Part shown: positions 52,840-64,000 of the stretch, piece by piece | Layout: each line of letters starts with the position of its first letter | Numbering within the stretch: the stretch's first letter is position 1 | Assembly (NCBI RefSeq): GCF_002196515.1 | Contig: NZ_CP018835.1 | Location: 2,604,001-2,668,000 of the forward strand | Source of the DNA: Vibrio gazogenes | Lineage (GTDB): Bacteria > Pseudomonadota > Gammaproteobacteria > Enterobacterales > Vibrionaceae | Direction of reading: 5' to 3' | Length of the DNA: 64,000 nucleotides | Notes under the pieces: generated by a model | Database searches by the model: none | Seen by the model: the letters and a program-made list of their open reading frames with translations, nothing else | What the model was told of the DNA's origin: nothing | Program-made: the position numbers and the translations under genes

Positions 52840-53775
52840 ATGGAATTAATCCGAGGTATTCATAACATACGTACTCAGCACCACGGTTGTGCGCTGACAA
52901 TCGGGAATTTTGATGGTGTCCACCTCGGACATCAACAGGTACTGCGGTTAGTGTCAGAACAAGCCCGTGTATTGGGTGTTCCATCGATGGTGATGACTTT
53001 TGAACCACAGCCGATGGAGCTATTTAATCAACATCATGCTCCGGCTCGTTTGACACGCCTGCGCGATAAATTTGTGCAGTTGAGTCGACTCGACATTGAT
53101 CGCCTGCTTTGTGTTAATTTTGATCATCAATTTGCTCAGTTAGATGCAGAAACCTTTATTCATGACTTGTTGGTCAAGCACTTGGGTGTTAAGTTTCTTG
53201 TCATTGGCGATGATTTTTGTTTTGGTCGGCAACGGCGCGGTAATTTTGCGATGTTGCAACAAGCCGGAGAGAAATTCGGTTTCGATGTGGTTAGTACACA
53301 AAGTTTCTGTGTTGATCGCCTGCGGGTCAGTAGTACTGCGATTCGTGAGGCATTGGCGCATGATGAGCTTGCCGCTGCCAAAGAGATGCTTGGGCGTCAT
53401 TACAGTATCAGCGGCCGAGTGTCTCATGGGCGGAAGCTCGGACGTACGATTGGTTTTCCGACTGCAAATATCCCGTTGAAACGATGTGTTTCACCTGTTT
53501 CCGGGGTGTATGCCGTGCAGGTTTCTGGGCTGACTGAAACACCGATTAATGGTGTTGCAAATATCGGCCACCGACCAACGGTGAGCGGTGTTCGTCAGCA
53601 ACTGGAAGTTCATTTGTTTGACTTTCATGGCAATATTTACGGTAAACAGTTAGAAGTCGCACTTTTACATAAACTTCGAGGGGAGCATAAATTTGATTCC
53701 TTTGAAGCATTGAAACAACAAATAGAATTGGATGCTGAAGCTGCAAGGGTGTGGTTGCTTCAGTATGAGGGTTAG
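52840..53775 (+). CDS. ribF: Bifunctional riboflavin kinase/FAD synthetase
   Basis: 311 residues. N-terminal nucleotidyltransferase: LTIGNFDGVHLGHQQVL and VIGDDFCFGRQRRG; SSTAIREAL is the ISSTxxR motif. C-terminal kinase: GRKLGRTIGFPTANIPL and NGVANIGHRPTV. It makes FMN and then FAD. TATAAT near 52784 may be part of a promoter. It precedes ileS, as in E. coli. Confidence 0.96.
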   Translation: MELIRGIHNIRTQHHGCALTIGNFDGVHLGHQQVLRLVSEQARVLGVPSMVMTFEPQPMELFNQHHAPARLTRLRDKFVQLSRLDIDRLLCVNFDHQFAQLDAETFIHDLLVKHLGVKFLVIGDDFCFGRQRRGNFAMLQQAGEKFGFDVVSTQSFCVDRLRVSSTAIREALAHDELAAAKEMLGRHYSISGRVSHGRKLGRTIGFPTANIPLKRCVSPVSGVYAVQVSGLTETPINGVANIGHRPTVSGVRQQLEVHLFDFHGNIYGKQLEVALLHKLRGEHKFDSFEALKQQIELDAEAARVWLLQYEG

Positions 53776-53836
53776 CCGAGATATATTCGGCTGACATAAT
53801 GTCTAACTTCGCCCAGTATAACGGAATTAAGAATCG

Positions 53837-56698
53837 ATGAGTGAATATAAAGATACCCTGAATTTACCTGAAACAGGGTTTCCAATGCGTGGCAATCTGG
53901 CGCAACGCGAGCCGGATATGCTGAAACGTTGGTATCAAGAGGACCTTTACGGTGCTATCCGTAAAGCTAAAAAAGGCAAAAAATCTTTCGTATTACATGA
54001 TGGCCCTCCTTACGCCAACGGTGATATTCATATTGGTCACGCTCTGAATAAGATTCTTAAAGACATTATTATCAAATCCAAAACGCTTTCCGGTTTTGAC
54101 TCTCCTTATATTCCGGGGTGGGACTGTCACGGATTACCGATTGAGTTGATGGTTGAAAAGAAAGTGGGCAAACCGGGACAAAAAGTCACGGCCGCTGAAT
54201 TTCGTGAAAAATGTCGTGAGTATGCTGCCGGCCAAGTTGAAGGACAAAAAGAGAGCTTTAAACGTCTCGGCATCCTTGGTGAGTGGGATAAACCTTATCT
54301 CACGATGGATTTTGCCACTGAGGCGAACATTATCCGTGCTTTAGGCAAAATTGCTGATAACGGGCATCTGCTCAAAGGTTTTAAGCCGGTTCACTGGTGT
54401 ACTGATTGTGGCAGTGCCCTTGCCGAAGCCGAAGTTGAATATAAAGATAAACAATCGCCATCAATTGATGTACGTTTCAAAGCGGTTGATGTACCGGCGC
54501 TGTTGTCTAAATTCACTTTAAATCAAGGGCATGAAGGCGATGGCGATCTCTCTATCGTCATCTGGACGACAACGCCATGGACCTTGCCGGCAAACCGTGC
54601 TGTCTGTTTACGCGATGATCTGGAATATGTTTTGATTCAGATTGAAGCGGATGAAGCAACAGGGCGTCAGGCTGAGCGGATTATTGTTGCTTCCGAGCTG
54701 GCCAAAGATGTGATGGATCGTGCCGGGATTGAACATTTCCATCATCTAGGGTTTGCAAGCGGAGCGGATTTAGAATTAACCCGCTTCCATCACCCGTTCT
54801 ATGATTTCACTGTGCCTGCTATTTTGGGCGATCATGTTACGACAGATTCAGGGACTGGAGTGGTGCATACCGCGCCCGGCCACGGTCAGGAAGACTTTGT
54901 TGTTGGTCAGAAGTATCAACTGGAAGTTGCAAACCCTGTGGGATCAAATGGTGTTTATCTGCCGGATACTGAATTGTTTGCTGGTCAGCACGTGTTTAAA
55001 GCCAATGATACAGTGATTGAAGTCCTGAAAGAAAAAGGCGCGCTGTTACATCATCATGCTTATGAACATAGCTATCCTCATTGTTGGCGCCATAAGACAC
55101 CGATTATTTTCCGCGCGACACCACAGTGGTTTGTGTCGATGGATCAGGCGGGATTGCGCCACAAAGCGCTGGAAGCAATCAAAGGTATCAAATGGATGCC
55201 AGATTGGGGTGAAGGCCGTATTCAAAGTATGGTTGAAGGTCGTCCTGAATGGTGTATTTCCCGGCAAAGAACGTGGGGTGTACCAATTGCACTATTTGTA
55301 CATAAAGAGACGTCTGAATTACATCCGAATTCTTCTGCGCTGATTGAGCAGGTTGCTCAACGGGTAGAGCAAAAAGGTATTCAGGCATGGTGGGATCTGG
55401 ATGTTGCAGAACTGTTGGGTGATGACGCGCAGCAGTATGAAAAAGTATTGGATACGCTGGATGTTTGGTTTGACTCTGGCGTGACTCATTATTCAGTTGT
55501 CGATTCCCGTGAAGAGTTCCACGGTGCACAGGCGGATATGTATCTGGAAGGGTCCGATCAACATCGCGGCTGGTTCCAGTCTTCGCTGATCTCATCGATT
55601 GCGATGAAAGACAAAGCACCATACCGAGAAGTGTTGACGCATGGTTTCACGGTAGATGGACAAGGTCGTAAGATGTCTAAATCGATCGGCAACACCATCG
55701 CCCCGAAAGACGTCGTCAATAAATTGGGTGCAGATATTTTACGGTTGTGGGTTGCTTCTACGGATTATACCGGTGAAGTTGCCGTTTCTGATGAGATTTT
55801 GAAGCGTTCTGCGGATGCATATCGCCGGATTCGTAATACATCCCGCTTCTTCTTGGCGAACCTGAACGGCTTTAATCCGGCAACAGATATTGTTCCGATG
55901 GAAGAGATGGTTGCACTGGATCGCTGGGCTGTCGCTCGTGCGCTCGCAACCCAGCAAGAAATCATCAAAGCTTATGATGGATATAACACGCATGCTGTTG
56001 TTCAGCGCTTAATGCATTTCTGTTCGATTGAAATGGGTTCTTTCTATCTCGATGTGATTAAAGACCGTCAATACACTGCCAAGTGCGGCGGACATGCACA
56101 AAGAAGTTGTCAAACAGCATTATTCTACATCGTTGAAGCTTTGGTTCGTTGGATGGCACCGATTATGTCATTCACTGCGGATGAAATCTGGCGTGAAATG
56201 CCAGAACTACAAGCAAACGGTGCAACACGTCATCCGTTTGTCTTCGCTGAAGAATGGTACGAAGGCCTTTTCGATTTGCAGGATGGTGAGTCTTTGGATC
56301 ACGCATTCTGGAGTAGCATTCAAGATGTCCGTGGTGTCGTCAATAAGTTGCTGGAAACAGCGCGGAGTGAGAAGATCATCGGTGGTTCATTACAAGCGGA
56401 AGTAACGCTGTACGTTGATGGTGAGCTGGCAGATAAACTGAATCGACTTGAAGATGAACTCCGTTTTGTGTTGTTGACCTCGAAAGCCGTTGTTCAACCG
56501 GTTTCGCAGAAAACGGAACAAGCGCAGAGTACCGAGATTGATGGTTTGTTTGTCATGGTTTCAGCGACTGAAGCAGAGAAATGTGAACGTTGCTGGCACC
56601 ATACGGATGATGTCGGTACGATTGCCGGACATGAACACATTTGCGGTCGCTGTGTCTCTAATATCGAAGGTGCTGGCGAAGTCCGTAAATTTGCATAA
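53837..56698 (+). CDS. ileS: Isoleucyl-tRNA synthetase
   Basis: 953 residues. Class I HIGH motif at [11 protein letters not shown] and KMSKS in [12 protein letters not shown]. The editing domain includes [16 protein letters not shown] and [16 protein letters not shown]. The C-terminal zinc motif is CERCWHH...CGRCVSN. It charges tRNA-Ile and edits valine. It is followed by lspA after 22 bp, the conserved ribF-ileS-lspA order. Confidence 0.97.
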   Translation: MSEYKDTLNLPETGFPMRGNLAQREPDMLKRWYQEDLYGAIRKAKKGKKSFVLHDGPPYANGDIHIGHALNKILKDIIIKSKTLSGFDSPYIPGWDCHGLPIELMVEKKVGKPGQKVTAAEFREKCREYAAGQVEGQKESFKRLGILGEWDKPYLTMDFATEANIIRALGKIADNGHLLKGFKPVHWCTDCGSALAEAEVEYKDKQSPSIDVRFKAVDVPALLSKFTLNQGHEGDGDLSIVIWTTTPWTLPANRAVCLRDDLEYVLIQIEADEATGRQAERIIVASELAKDVMDRAGIEHFHHLGFASGADLELTRFHHPFYDFTVPAILGDHVTTDSGTGVVHTAPGHGQEDFVVGQKYQLEVANPVGSNGVYLPDTELFAGQHVFKANDTVIEVLKEKGALLHHHAYEHSYPHCWRHKTPIIFRATPQWFVSMDQAGLRHKALEAIKGIKWMPDWGEGRIQSMVEGRPEWCISRQRTWGVPIALFVHKETSELHPNSSALIEQVAQRVEQKGIQAWWDLDVAELLGDDAQQYEKVLDTLDVWFDSGVTHYSVVDSREEFHGAQADMYLEGSDQHRGWFQSSLISSIAMKDKAPYREVLTHGFTVDGQGRKMSKSIGNTIAPKDVVNKLGADILRLWVASTDYTGEVAVSDEILKRSADAYRRIRNTSRFFLANLNGFNPATDIVPMEEMVALDRWAVARALATQQEIIKAYDGYNTHAVVQRLMHFCSIEMGSFYLDVIKDRQYTAKCGGHAQRSCQTALFYIVEALVRWMAPIMSFTADEIWREMPELQANGATRHPFVFAEEWYEGLFDLQDGESLDHAFWSSIQDVRGVVNKLLETARSEKIIGGSLQAEVTLYVDGELADKLNRLEDELRFVLLTSKAVVQPVSQKTEQAQSTEIDGLFVMVSATEAEKCERCWHHTDDVGTIAGHEHICGRCVSNIEGAGEVRKFA

Positions 56699-56720
56699 TC
56701 AGTCGACTGACGGAATCAAT

Positions 56721-57221
56721 ATGACAGAACTGACACTTAAGCGTTCAGGGATCCGCTGGTTATGGCTGGCGGTTGTGGTTTTCGCGCTTGATATTATCAT
56801 CAAACTGGTCGTCATGAATCATATGGATTATGGATGGCAACACCGTATTGAGGTGCTGCCGTTTTTTAATCTGTTGTACGTTCATAATTATGGTGCTGCA
56901 TTCAGTTTTCTGAGTGATCAGACCGGATGGCAGCGTTGGTTATTTACCGGTATTGCATTGCTTGTTGTGCTGTTACTGATGTACTGGATGCGCAAGCAAC
57001 CAGCCTCAGAACGATGGACAAACAGTGCTTATGCAATGATTATTGGCGGCGCTGTGGGCAACGTCTTTGATCGCATTGTGCATGGATTTGTGGTTGATTA
57101 CCTCGATTTCTACTGGGCAGGCCACCATTGGCCAGCTTTTAATCTGGCTGACAGTGCGATCTGTATTGGCGCGATTATGCTCATTCTTGATGGTTTCCGT
57201 CGTAAAGATGAACCCAAATAG
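56721..57221 (+). CDS. lspA: Signal peptidase II (lipoprotein)
   Basis: 166 residues from ATG 56721; the longer open frame upstream lies inside ileS. Four membrane helices. The catalytic aspartates are D126 ([10 protein letters not shown]) and D144 ([11 protein letters not shown]), with the NYGAAFSFL and GNVFDR motifs typical of LspA. It cleaves the signal peptide of lipoproteins after Lgt has modified the cysteine. Confidence 0.96.
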   Translation: MTELTLKRSGIRWLWLAVVVFALDIIIKLVVMNHMDYGWQHRIEVLPFFNLLYVHNYGAAFSFLSDQTGWQRWLFTGIALLVVLLLMYWMRKQPASERWTNSAYAMIIGGAVGNVFDRIVHGFVVDYLDFYWAGHHWPAFNLADSAICIGAIMLILDGFRRKDEPK

Positions 57222-57244
57222 TCTATCCAGATTCATTGAATGAA

Positions 57245-57285
57245 TCACCCGAAGCGCTGTCTGTTGAACCGGATAGCGCTTTTTG
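57245..57285 (+). terminator. Weak hairpin between lspA and fkpB
   Basis: AAGCGCT near 57252 and AGCGCTT near 57275 form a 7-bp stem with a 16-nt loop, followed by TTTTGC. It could attenuate read-through from ileS-lspA into fkpB. Confidence 0.4.
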
Positions 57286-57311
57286 CATCAAAGCAGGGGA
57301 AAGCAAGTCAC

Positions 57312-57770
57312 ATGACAAATACAAACAAAGCTCAATTGATACGGAAAGGGAGTGCTGTCACTTTTCATTTTACAATTAAACTGAAAGATGGCTCGATTGC
57401 TGACAGTACGCATCAGATGGGGAAACCCGCGAAATTAGTCATCGGGGATGGCAGCTTAAGCGACAACTTTGAGCAATGTCTGTTCGGTTTGCAAGCGGGT
57501 GATCAACGTACGATCGAACTGAACGCAGCCGATGCATTCGGTCTACCAAATCCTGATAATATTCACCATATGGATCGCACGAAGTTTGCTGGGGATGCAG
57601 AACTTGACGTTGGTGTCATCATGGGGTTTAGCGGCCCTGATGGCATGGAGATTCCCGGTATTGTGACCGCCATTGAAGGTGAATCCGTCACCGTTGATTT
57701 TAATCATCCGTTGGCTGGTCAGGATGTTACTTTTGATGTTGAAATTTTAGCTGTTGAATCGGGTGAATAA
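57312..57770 (+). CDS. fkpB: FKBP-type peptidyl-prolyl isomerase SlpA-like
   Basis: 152 residues from ATG 57312. VTFHFTIKLKDGSIADST and the C-terminal VDFNHPLAGQDVTFDVEI are the SlyD/SlpA-type FKBP with an inserted IF domain (residues about 75-125). It isomerises prolyl bonds and acts as a chaperone in the cytoplasm. It lies between lspA and ispH, the enteric and vibrio order. An in-frame extension to 57240 has no support. Confidence 0.93.
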   Translation: MTNTNKAQLIRKGSAVTFHFTIKLKDGSIADSTHQMGKPAKLVIGDGSLSDNFEQCLFGLQAGDQRTIELNAADAFGLPNPDNIHHMDRTKFAGDAELDVGVIMGFSGPDGMEIPGIVTAIEGESVTVDFNHPLAGQDVTFDVEILAVESGE

Positions 57771-57800
57771 CGACGGATGTCGTGAGTTGAGTAAAAAACC

Positions 57801-58763
57801 ATGAGCAATGATATGAAAATACTATTAGCAAACCCTCGCGGCTTTTGTGCCGGTGTTGACCGGGCCATCAGTATTGTCGAGCGCGCTTTGGAGATGTATC
57901 AGCCACCAATCTACGTCCGTCATGAAGTCGTGCACAACCGGTTTGTTGTTGAAGATTTGAAGCGGCGCGGCGCTATTTTCGTTGAAGAGTTGCATGAAGT
58001 TCCTGACAACCAAATTGTGATATTTTCTGCGCATGGTGTCTCTCAAGCGGTCAGAAATGAAGCCAAATCCAGAGCATTGACCGTCTTTGATGCGACTTGT
58101 CCGCTCGTGACTAAAGTTCACATGGAAGTCGCCAGAGCCAGTAGAAAGCATCTGGAAGTCATTTTAATTGGCCATGCCGGACACCCTGAAGTTGAAGGTA
58201 CAATGGGGCAGTATGCCAGTCAGACTGGTGGTATGTATTTGGTTGAAAAACCAGCAGATGTTGTCGGGCTGAAAGAGAGAGTCAAACATCCGGATAATCT
58301 TCACTATGTTAGTCAGACTACGCTTTCAGTTGATGAAACTGCGGATGTGATTGATGAATTGCGGCGTATTTTTCCTGACATTCAGGGCCCGCGTAAAGAT
58401 GATATTTGCTATGCCACACAGAATCGTCAGGATGCAGTACGGATTCTGGCTCAGCAAGTGGATGTGATGATCGTGGTTGGCTCTAAGAATTCGTCGAATT
58501 CGACGCGTTTGAAAGAGTTATCTGAAAAACTGGGGACCGCTGCATTTCTCACGGACCGACCGGAAGATATTCAACCGGAGTGGTTATCCGATGTCCAGCT
58601 TGTCGGCGTGACAGCAGGTGCTTCAGCACCGGAAGCGCTGGTCAATCAGATTCTTGATCGCATCAAAGAATTGGGCGCAGTTTCCGTTGAAGAAGTGTTG
58701 GGACGAGAAGAAAACATGTTTTTTGAAGTTCCGAAAGAGTTGCAAATGAAGATGGTTGACTGA
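57801..58763 (+). CDS. ispH: 4-hydroxy-3-methylbut-2-enyl diphosphate reductase
   Basis: 320 residues. The three iron-sulfur cysteines are C16 ([10 protein letters not shown]), C100 (FDATCPLV) and C203 ([11 protein letters not shown]). The proton-donor Glu lies in GHPEVEGT. It carries out the last step of the MEP pathway, producing IPP and DMAPP. ATG 57801 is 30 bp after fkpB; ATG 57813 is four residues further in. A terminator follows. Confidence 0.96.
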   Translation: MSNDMKILLANPRGFCAGVDRAISIVERALEMYQPPIYVRHEVVHNRFVVEDLKRRGAIFVEELHEVPDNQIVIFSAHGVSQAVRNEAKSRALTVFDATCPLVTKVHMEVARASRKHLEVILIGHAGHPEVEGTMGQYASQTGGMYLVEKPADVVGLKERVKHPDNLHYVSQTTLSVDETADVIDELRRIFPDIQGPRKDDICYATQNRQDAVRILAQQVDVMIVVGSKNSSNSTRLKELSEKLGTAAFLTDRPEDIQPEWLSDVQLVGVTAGASAPEALVNQILDRIKELGAVSVEEVLGREENMFFEVPKELQMKMVD

Positions 58764-58791
58764 CCAGCATTTTTTTAGCGATGATCGAATC

Positions 58792-58816
58792 AGGGCTCCC
58801 TCAGGGAGCCCTTCTT
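58792..58816. terminator. Terminator between ispH and the CstA-family gene
   Basis: AGGGCTCCC (58792-58800), loop TCA, GGGAGCCCT (58804-58812), then TCTT. A perfect 9-bp stem shared by convergent genes. Confidence 0.85.
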
Positions 58817-58847
58817 ATATGAAGTATTGCCAGAGAACAGCGTTAAG

Positions 58848-60335
58848 TTACGCGGTTTTCGTCTGCTTATCTGATGTGTTTTTCGGGTTTGAAACGGTCG
58901 TATTATCATGGCCTTTTGCCACTTTGAGTACGTAGGCGAGCATCGCAATAGAAGCAAGGAAGCCAAGGATTGTCGAAATCTGCATAGGCAAACCTAATCC
59001 CAGCGTACTACTGTTGAGAATAAAGCTGACACAGACTGTCGTCATGAACAGTGCCGGTACGGTTGTAATCCAATGGAATTTCTGGTGGCGTAAGAGGTAA
59101 GCTGAAGCAGTCCACAACATCACGACTGCGGTTGTTTGGTTGGCAAAACCAAAGTAACGCCAGATGATTGCGAAATCGACTTGAGTCAGAATGCCACCAA
59201 TGACAAAGAGAGGCATTGCCATCAGTAATCGGTTGCGCAGGGTTTTCTGCTCGATATTAAAATACTCTGCTAAGATCAGACGGCTGGAGCGGAAAGCGGT
59301 ATCACCAGAAGTAATAGGCAGAATGACGACACCAAGGAACGCGAGAATACCACCGAATACGCCCAGTAGGCCGAACGAAGAGCTGTAGACCACATTACCC
59401 GGGCCACCTTGACCAATCGCTTCAGAAAGCCCGTCTAGTGAGCCGAAGTAGGACAAAGCAATCGTACACCAGATTAACGCAATCACACCTTCGCCAATCA
59501 TGGCACCATAGAATACGAAGCGGCCATTTTTTTCATTTTCCATACAGCGTGCCATCAGCGGTGACTGGGTGGCATGAAACCCTGAAATTGCACCACAGGC
59601 AATTGTAATGAAGAGAGCCGGCCATAATGGCATGTCACGCGGATTTAGGTTGCTAAACAGATCACTGATGGTGAAACCACCCATGATAGTGTGTTTGTCA
59701 GAGACCATGATTGCAGTGATTAATCCAACAGACATGAAGATGAGCAGGGCACCGAATAATGGATATAAACGTCCGATGATTTTATCGACTGGAACGATCG
59801 TTGCCAAAATGTAGTAAGCAAAAATGATGATGACCATCAGACCAGTGCCGATATTGAGTGATAATTGCTCATTGACTAGGTTGGTAATCATACCAGCAGG
59901 CGCAGAAACAAACACAACCCCAACAAGCAGTAAGAGAATAATCGCAAAGGCATTCATGAAATGTTTTGCGCCATTGCCAAGATATTTACCGCTGATGTTC
60001 GGGACTGAGGCGCCGCCGTTTCTGACTGAGAGCATCCCCGAGAAATAATCATGGACTGCGCCGGCAAAAATACAGCCAATGACAATCCACAATAATGCCG
60101 CCGGGCCATATAGCGCCCCCATTATCGGGCCGAATATCGGACCAACACCGGCAATGTTCAGTAACTGAACAAGGTAGACCTTCGGTGTTGATATCGGGAC
60201 ATAATCAACACCATCCCTCATACTGTAGGCTGGTGTTTGGCGTTGCTCATTAATACCAAATATTTTTTCGACAAGAGTACCGTAAATAAAGTAACCCCCG
60301 ATTAAAGCGATTAAGGCGACAAAGAACCACAGCAT
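58848..60335 (-). CDS. CstA-family carbon starvation/pyruvate transporter, short form
   Basis: 495 residues, about thirteen membrane helices, starting MLWFFVALIALIGGYFIYGTLVEKIFG and containing GVGPIFGPIMGALYGPAALLWI and ISGFHATQSPLMARC, the CstA family core. E. coli CstA and BtsT are about 700 residues; this shorter class lacks the C-terminal extension. Substrate is probably a small carboxylate or peptide. The cytoplasmic tail is hydrophilic (KNTSDKQTKTA). It converges with ispH. Confidence 0.88.
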   Translation of the reverse strand: MLWFFVALIALIGGYFIYGTLVEKIFGINEQRQTPAYSMRDGVDYVPISTPKVYLVQLLNIAGVGPIFGPIMGALYGPAALLWIVIGCIFAGAVHDYFSGMLSVRNGGASVPNISGKYLGNGAKHFMNAFAIILLLLVGVVFVSAPAGMITNLVNEQLSLNIGTGLMVIIIFAYYILATIVPVDKIIGRLYPLFGALLIFMSVGLITAIMVSDKHTIMGGFTISDLFSNLNPRDMPLWPALFITIACGAISGFHATQSPLMARCMENEKNGRFVFYGAMIGEGVIALIWCTIALSYFGSLDGLSEAIGQGGPGNVVYSSSFGLLGVFGGILAFLGVVILPITSGDTAFRSSRLILAEYFNIEQKTLRNRLLMAMPLFVIGGILTQVDFAIIWRYFGFANQTTAVVMLWTASAYLLRHQKFHWITTVPALFMTTVCVSFILNSSTLGLGLPMQISTILGFLASIAMLAYVLKVAKGHDNTTVSNPKNTSDKQTKTA

Positions 60336-60617
60336 ATTATTTTCCTTCTGTTGGTGGACAGAGACGTTCTATCAATAGACTAGTCTGACCAGAAGCGTTA
60401 TGCATGGGAAAGTCAACTGAGTGGTTCTATGAAGAATTAAGTGGTCTTCTATCCACAGGAAGTGGTTTTTATTTTTATAGTGTATTGATTGAATGGAAGA
60501 TATTTCTCATATCAATATCAATGCGCTGTATCGGAAACTGGACATCGCTGTTTGGTGTTTTTCGTCGAAAGCGTATATGGTTGAAGAGAGATAAATTTAA
60601 AACAAGGTGTTGATGTC

Positions 60618-60974
60618 GTGATAAATTTTCGTAATTGGCTCAGTGGAATCGTGATTTCTTTGCTGCTGTTAGGATGTTCTGCATCGGAGCAATCACTCGC
60701 TACACAAGGAGACTGGTATCAAATTGGTTATCGTGATGGGATTGCGGGGCATCAACAGCGATCCTATAGAGTACTTCATCAGTTGGGGGCCGTCCAAATG
60801 GCCGATTATGATGAAGGATATGATGACGGTGTTACCCAATATTGTAATCCAGATTTTGCCTATCAAATCGGGTTGTCCGGTCAATTTTATGATGGCGTTT
60901 GTGCCGGAACGCCAGCGGGGAATCAGTTCCGTATGGAGTGGCAACGGGGTTGGGAGCAATATACCAATCACTGA
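60618..60974 (+). CDS. DUF2799 lipoprotein
   Basis: 118 residues. A lipobox LLLLGC-S gives C20 as the lipidated residue. The mature part shows repeated Y-x-x-G-Y-x-D-G motifs (YQIGYRDGIAGH, YDEGYDDGVTQYC, YQIGLSGQFYDGVC), the DUF2799 pattern. Function unknown. GTG 60618 has a distant ribosome-binding site, so the exact start is uncertain. Confidence 0.75.
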   Translation: MINFRNWLSGIVISLLLLGCSASEQSLATQGDWYQIGYRDGIAGHQQRSYRVLHQLGAVQMADYDEGYDDGVTQYCNPDFAYQIGLSGQFYDGVCAGTPAGNQFRMEWQRGWEQYTNH

Positions 60975-61026
60975 GCGATGGCCTGTGTATGGCCGTCTCT
61001 CAGTGACACGGTATTGAAACGGGCAA

Positions 61027-61045
61027 CAGGCCGTCAATCGGCCTG
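61027..61045. terminator. Hairpin between the DUF2799 gene and murQ
   Basis: CAGGCCG (61027-61033), loop TCAAT, CGGCCTG (61039-61045). A 7-bp stem between convergent genes; no T-run on either side. Confidence 0.5.
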
Positions 61046-61056
61046 GTGTCGGGTCT

Positions 61057-61983
<927 letters not shown>

Positions 61984-61997
61984 TTACTCTTCTGATT

Positions 61998-63116
61998 TTA
62001 TTGGGGTGTGTAGATGACGCCCAGTGATACGGCTTTGATCGCGCCAGTGACTTCAGGCACGTTACTCGGAAGTGCATGAATGCGTTGATGTGCCAGCCAG
62101 GCAAAAGCCATGGCTTCCATATAATCGTTATCAACACCTTGTGCCGATGTATTACAGACCTGCCAGTCTTGCAACAGAGCTTGTAACTCCTGCATCAATA
62201 ATGGATTGTTGGCACCACCGCCACAGACAAATAGTCGGGGCTGAAGACCGCTGGCATATAAACAGCTTTGATCGGCGATGGTCTCAGCCGTCAACCGGCA
62301 CAGTGTTCTTTGCACATTTTCGGGAGGGATGGGATGGTTCAATAATCTGATTTTCGACTGAACCCAATCCAGATTGAAGTATTCTCTGCCGGTACTTTTT
62401 GGGGCATGTGCCGAGAAATAGCTATCCCGCTTCATCTGTTCCAGCAGCGGTCCATCGATTTCTCCGCTGCGGGCCATCTGTGCATCTTGATCGAATTTTT
62501 CCCGTGTGTGGTATTGGCACCAAGCATCCATCAGGATATTACCGGGACCTGTATCATAGCCTAATAGCGGCTGATTCGGTCTGAGCACTGAAATGTTGGC
62601 AATGCCACCAATGTTAAGCACGACCAAGGTTGCGTCATCCTGCGGAAACACTTCCCGATGAAACGCCGGAACGAGCGGGGCGCCCTGACCGCCCAGCGCC
62701 ATGTCTTTACGGCGAAAGTCTGCAACGGTATCAATGCCTGTTTTTGTGGCGACAATATGGGCATCACCAAGCTGCATTGTGAACGGTGTATCCCCTGTCG
62801 GGTGATGGTAGACCGTCTGTCCATGACATCCAATGGCTCGGATATCCTTAGCCTGGTATCCGCTTTGTGCCAATAGTGCATTGACTGCATCGGCAAACAA
62901 ATGACCAAGACGATGATCGAGTCTGCCAATTGCAGGGAGATGGGTCGGCTGACCAGTACAAATATCCAGAATATTCTGTTTGATTGCTTCCGGTATAGGA
63001 TACATCGCGGATGAAAGTAGCCGAATGTCACGACCGTCGATTTCAATCAGAGCAACATCAACCCCGTCGAGGCTCGTGCCGGACATCACGCCAATAAACA
63101 ATTCTTTCTGGGCCAT
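61998..63116 (-). CDS. anmK: Anhydro-N-acetylmuramic acid kinase
   Basis: 372 residues from ATG 63116 with GGGAAG upstream; a start at 63182 would add 22 residues. It begins LFIGVMSGTSLDGVDVALIEIDG (ASKHA-family phosphate loop) and carries NIGGIANISVL and GYDTGPGNILMDAW. It phosphorylates anhydro-MurNAc to MurNAc-6-phosphate, which MurQ then processes. The stop is 20 bp before murQ. nagZ is divergent 218 bp away; together the three genes form a muropeptide-recycling cluster. Confidence 0.96.
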   Translation of the reverse strand: MAQKELFIGVMSGTSLDGVDVALIEIDGRDIRLLSSAMYPIPEAIKQNILDICTGQPTHLPAIGRLDHRLGHLFADAVNALLAQSGYQAKDIRAIGCHGQTVYHHPTGDTPFTMQLGDAHIVATKTGIDTVADFRRKDMALGGQGAPLVPAFHREVFPQDDATLVVLNIGGIANISVLRPNQPLLGYDTGPGNILMDAWCQYHTREKFDQDAQMARSGEIDGPLLEQMKRDSYFSAHAPKSTGREYFNLDWVQSKIRLLNHPIPPENVQRTLCRLTAETIADQSCLYASGLQPRLFVCGGGANNPLLMQELQALLQDWQVCNTSAQGVDNDYMEAMAFAWLAHQRIHALPSNVPEVTGAIKAVSLGVIYTPQ

Positions 63117-63334
63117 GATTACTTCCCACTGGTGGAACATCATTGCATTGTAATTGATTTTTGTCGCAGCACCACTGTGCATGCAAATCTTTGCGGATGG
63201 CTCTTTTTTATTGACTGCTCAGAGCGTTAATCATCCGGCGGAAAGGCGGTGTTGGTATTGCGAATAGAACTGCATCCGAGTGTGGTTGTGTATATAATCG
63301 GCTCAAATCAATCATTCGGATTCGGGAGATAGGT

Positions 63335-64000
63335 ATGGGGCCGCTGTGGCTAGATATGGAAGGATGTGAGTTGAGTGCCGAAGAGAAAGAAATGTTGGCA
63401 CATCCGACTGTTGGTGGCGTGATTTTGTTCGCCAGAAACTATTTTGATTCAAGACAACTACAGGCTTTGACTCAGTCAATTCGTCAGTATGCAAAAAAGC
63501 CAATCCTGATTGGTGTCGATCAAGAAGGTGGTCGTGTTCAACGTTTTCAGGATGGATTCACTCGGCTACCGGCTGCCGCAAACTATGCGCGTTGTGCAGA
63601 GAGTGAACAGCTCGCGCAACTTGGCGGGTGGTTGATGGCCAGTGAACTGATTGCGCATGATATTGATTTAAGTTTTGCCCCGGTTCTTGATACGGGATTC
63701 TCCTGTCGGGCGATAGGGAATCGTGCTTTTGGTGAAGATCGTGAGACGGTCATATCGATGAGTCAGGCATATATGCAAGGAATGAAGTCTGCGGGCATGG
63801 CGACAACGGGGAAACACTTTCCGGGACATGGTGGTGTAGTGGAAGATTCACACAAAGAAACCCCGTATGATCATCGTGAGGATATTTTTGAGACCGATAT
63901 GCAGGTGTTTCAGCAGCATATTCAGGCGAATTTATTAGATGCGATGATGCCAGCACATGTGATTTATTCTCATTACGATCAACAACCTGCAAGTGGTTCA
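63335..64000 (+). CDS. nagZ: Beta-N-acetylhexosaminidase NagZ (partial, C-terminus off window)
   Basis: 222 residues visible from ATG 63335 (GGGAGATAGGT upstream), then the sequence runs off the right edge; family members are about 330 residues. The GH3 signature [15 protein letters not shown] (159-173) includes the catalytic Asp-His dyad D171-H173, and [11 protein letters not shown] binds substrate. NagZ removes GlcNAc from cell-wall fragments in the cytoplasm and so produces the anhydro-muropeptides that lead to AmpC induction in other bacteria. Divergent from anmK. Confidence 0.96.
   Translation, partial: MGPLWLDMEGCELSAEEKEMLAHPTVGGVILFARNYFDSRQLQALTQSIRQYAKKPILIGVDQEGGRVQRFQDGFTRLPAAANYARCAESEQLAQLGGWLMASELIAHDIDLSFAPVLDTGFSCRAIGNRAFGEDRETVISMSQAYMQGMKSAGMATTGKHFPGHGGVVEDSHKETPYDHREDIFETDMQVFQQHIQANLLDAMMPAHVIYSHYDQQPASGS

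Noticed and set aside
60404..60613. 69-codon open frame upstream of the DUF2799 lipoprotein gene
   Set aside because: No ribosome-binding site, no recognisable composition and a position in the cstA upstream region; best read as chance.

Overview
The window is chromosomal DNA of a gammaproteobacterium, almost certainly a Vibrio or close relative. The evidence is a VpsR-type regulator beside lysS, a run nhaR - hlyU - rpsT - murJ - ribF - ileS - lspA - fkpB - ispH, and an exopolysaccharide locus opening with VpsL/VpsN/VpsO-like proteins. Both edges cut genes: a PAS-PAS-GGDEF protein on the left (minus strand) and nagZ on the right (plus strand).

Layout. 1-3.05 kb: housekeeping genes (diguanylate cyclase, ubiT, an acetyltransferase, holD-rimI). 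3.05-28.5 kb: the accessory heart of the window, a co-directional exopolysaccharide (EPS) locus. Its leader carries an ops-like RfaH element 32 bp before the first gene. It then encodes an initiating glycosyl-1-phosphate transferase, a short export protein, a tyrosine-kinase copolymerase, VpsP- and VpsQ-like membrane proteins, a Wzy-type polymerase, a Wzx flippase, a GT2, two GT4s, a PssD/PssE (Alg14/Alg13)-type split transferase, two hexapeptide acyltransferases, a secreted polysaccharide-lyase-like protein, two NodB-type deacetylases (one lacking its zinc histidines), a second ligase/polymerase, a Wzb phosphatase, outer-membrane barrels and an OmpR-type regulator without a kinase. No nucleotide-sugar synthesis genes are present.

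28.5-43 kb: prfC, srmB, trmN6, a 265-bp inverted-repeat element, brnQ, prfB (with its +1 frameshift), lysS, vpsR, a possible 39-codon peptide, a DUF1127 gene, an aldo/keto reductase and mutH. 42-51 kb: rppH-ptsP-TSUP-lgt, an unrecognised gene, thyA, nhaR, hlyU and rpsT. 51-64 kb: murJ, ribF, ileS, lspA, fkpB, ispH, a CstA-family transporter, a DUF2799 lipoprotein, and the peptidoglycan-recycling genes murQ, anmK and nagZ.

How it fits together. VpsL-like PssY, glycosyltransferases, Wzx and Wzy build a lipid-linked repeat; VpsO and Wzb would control length by tyrosine phosphorylation; the short VpsN-like export protein lacks an outer-membrane helix and so probably needs one of the nearby barrels. 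The PssD/PssE pair and the lyase-like protein together suggest a uronic-acid-containing polymer, which is inference. VpsR lies 13 kb away and is a plausible regulator. Three short tandem-repeat arrays sit at or inside EPS genes, and copies of one repeat family lie upstream of, inside and downstream of the EPS block. All assignments come from reading sequence and recalled family knowledge; no database search was run.
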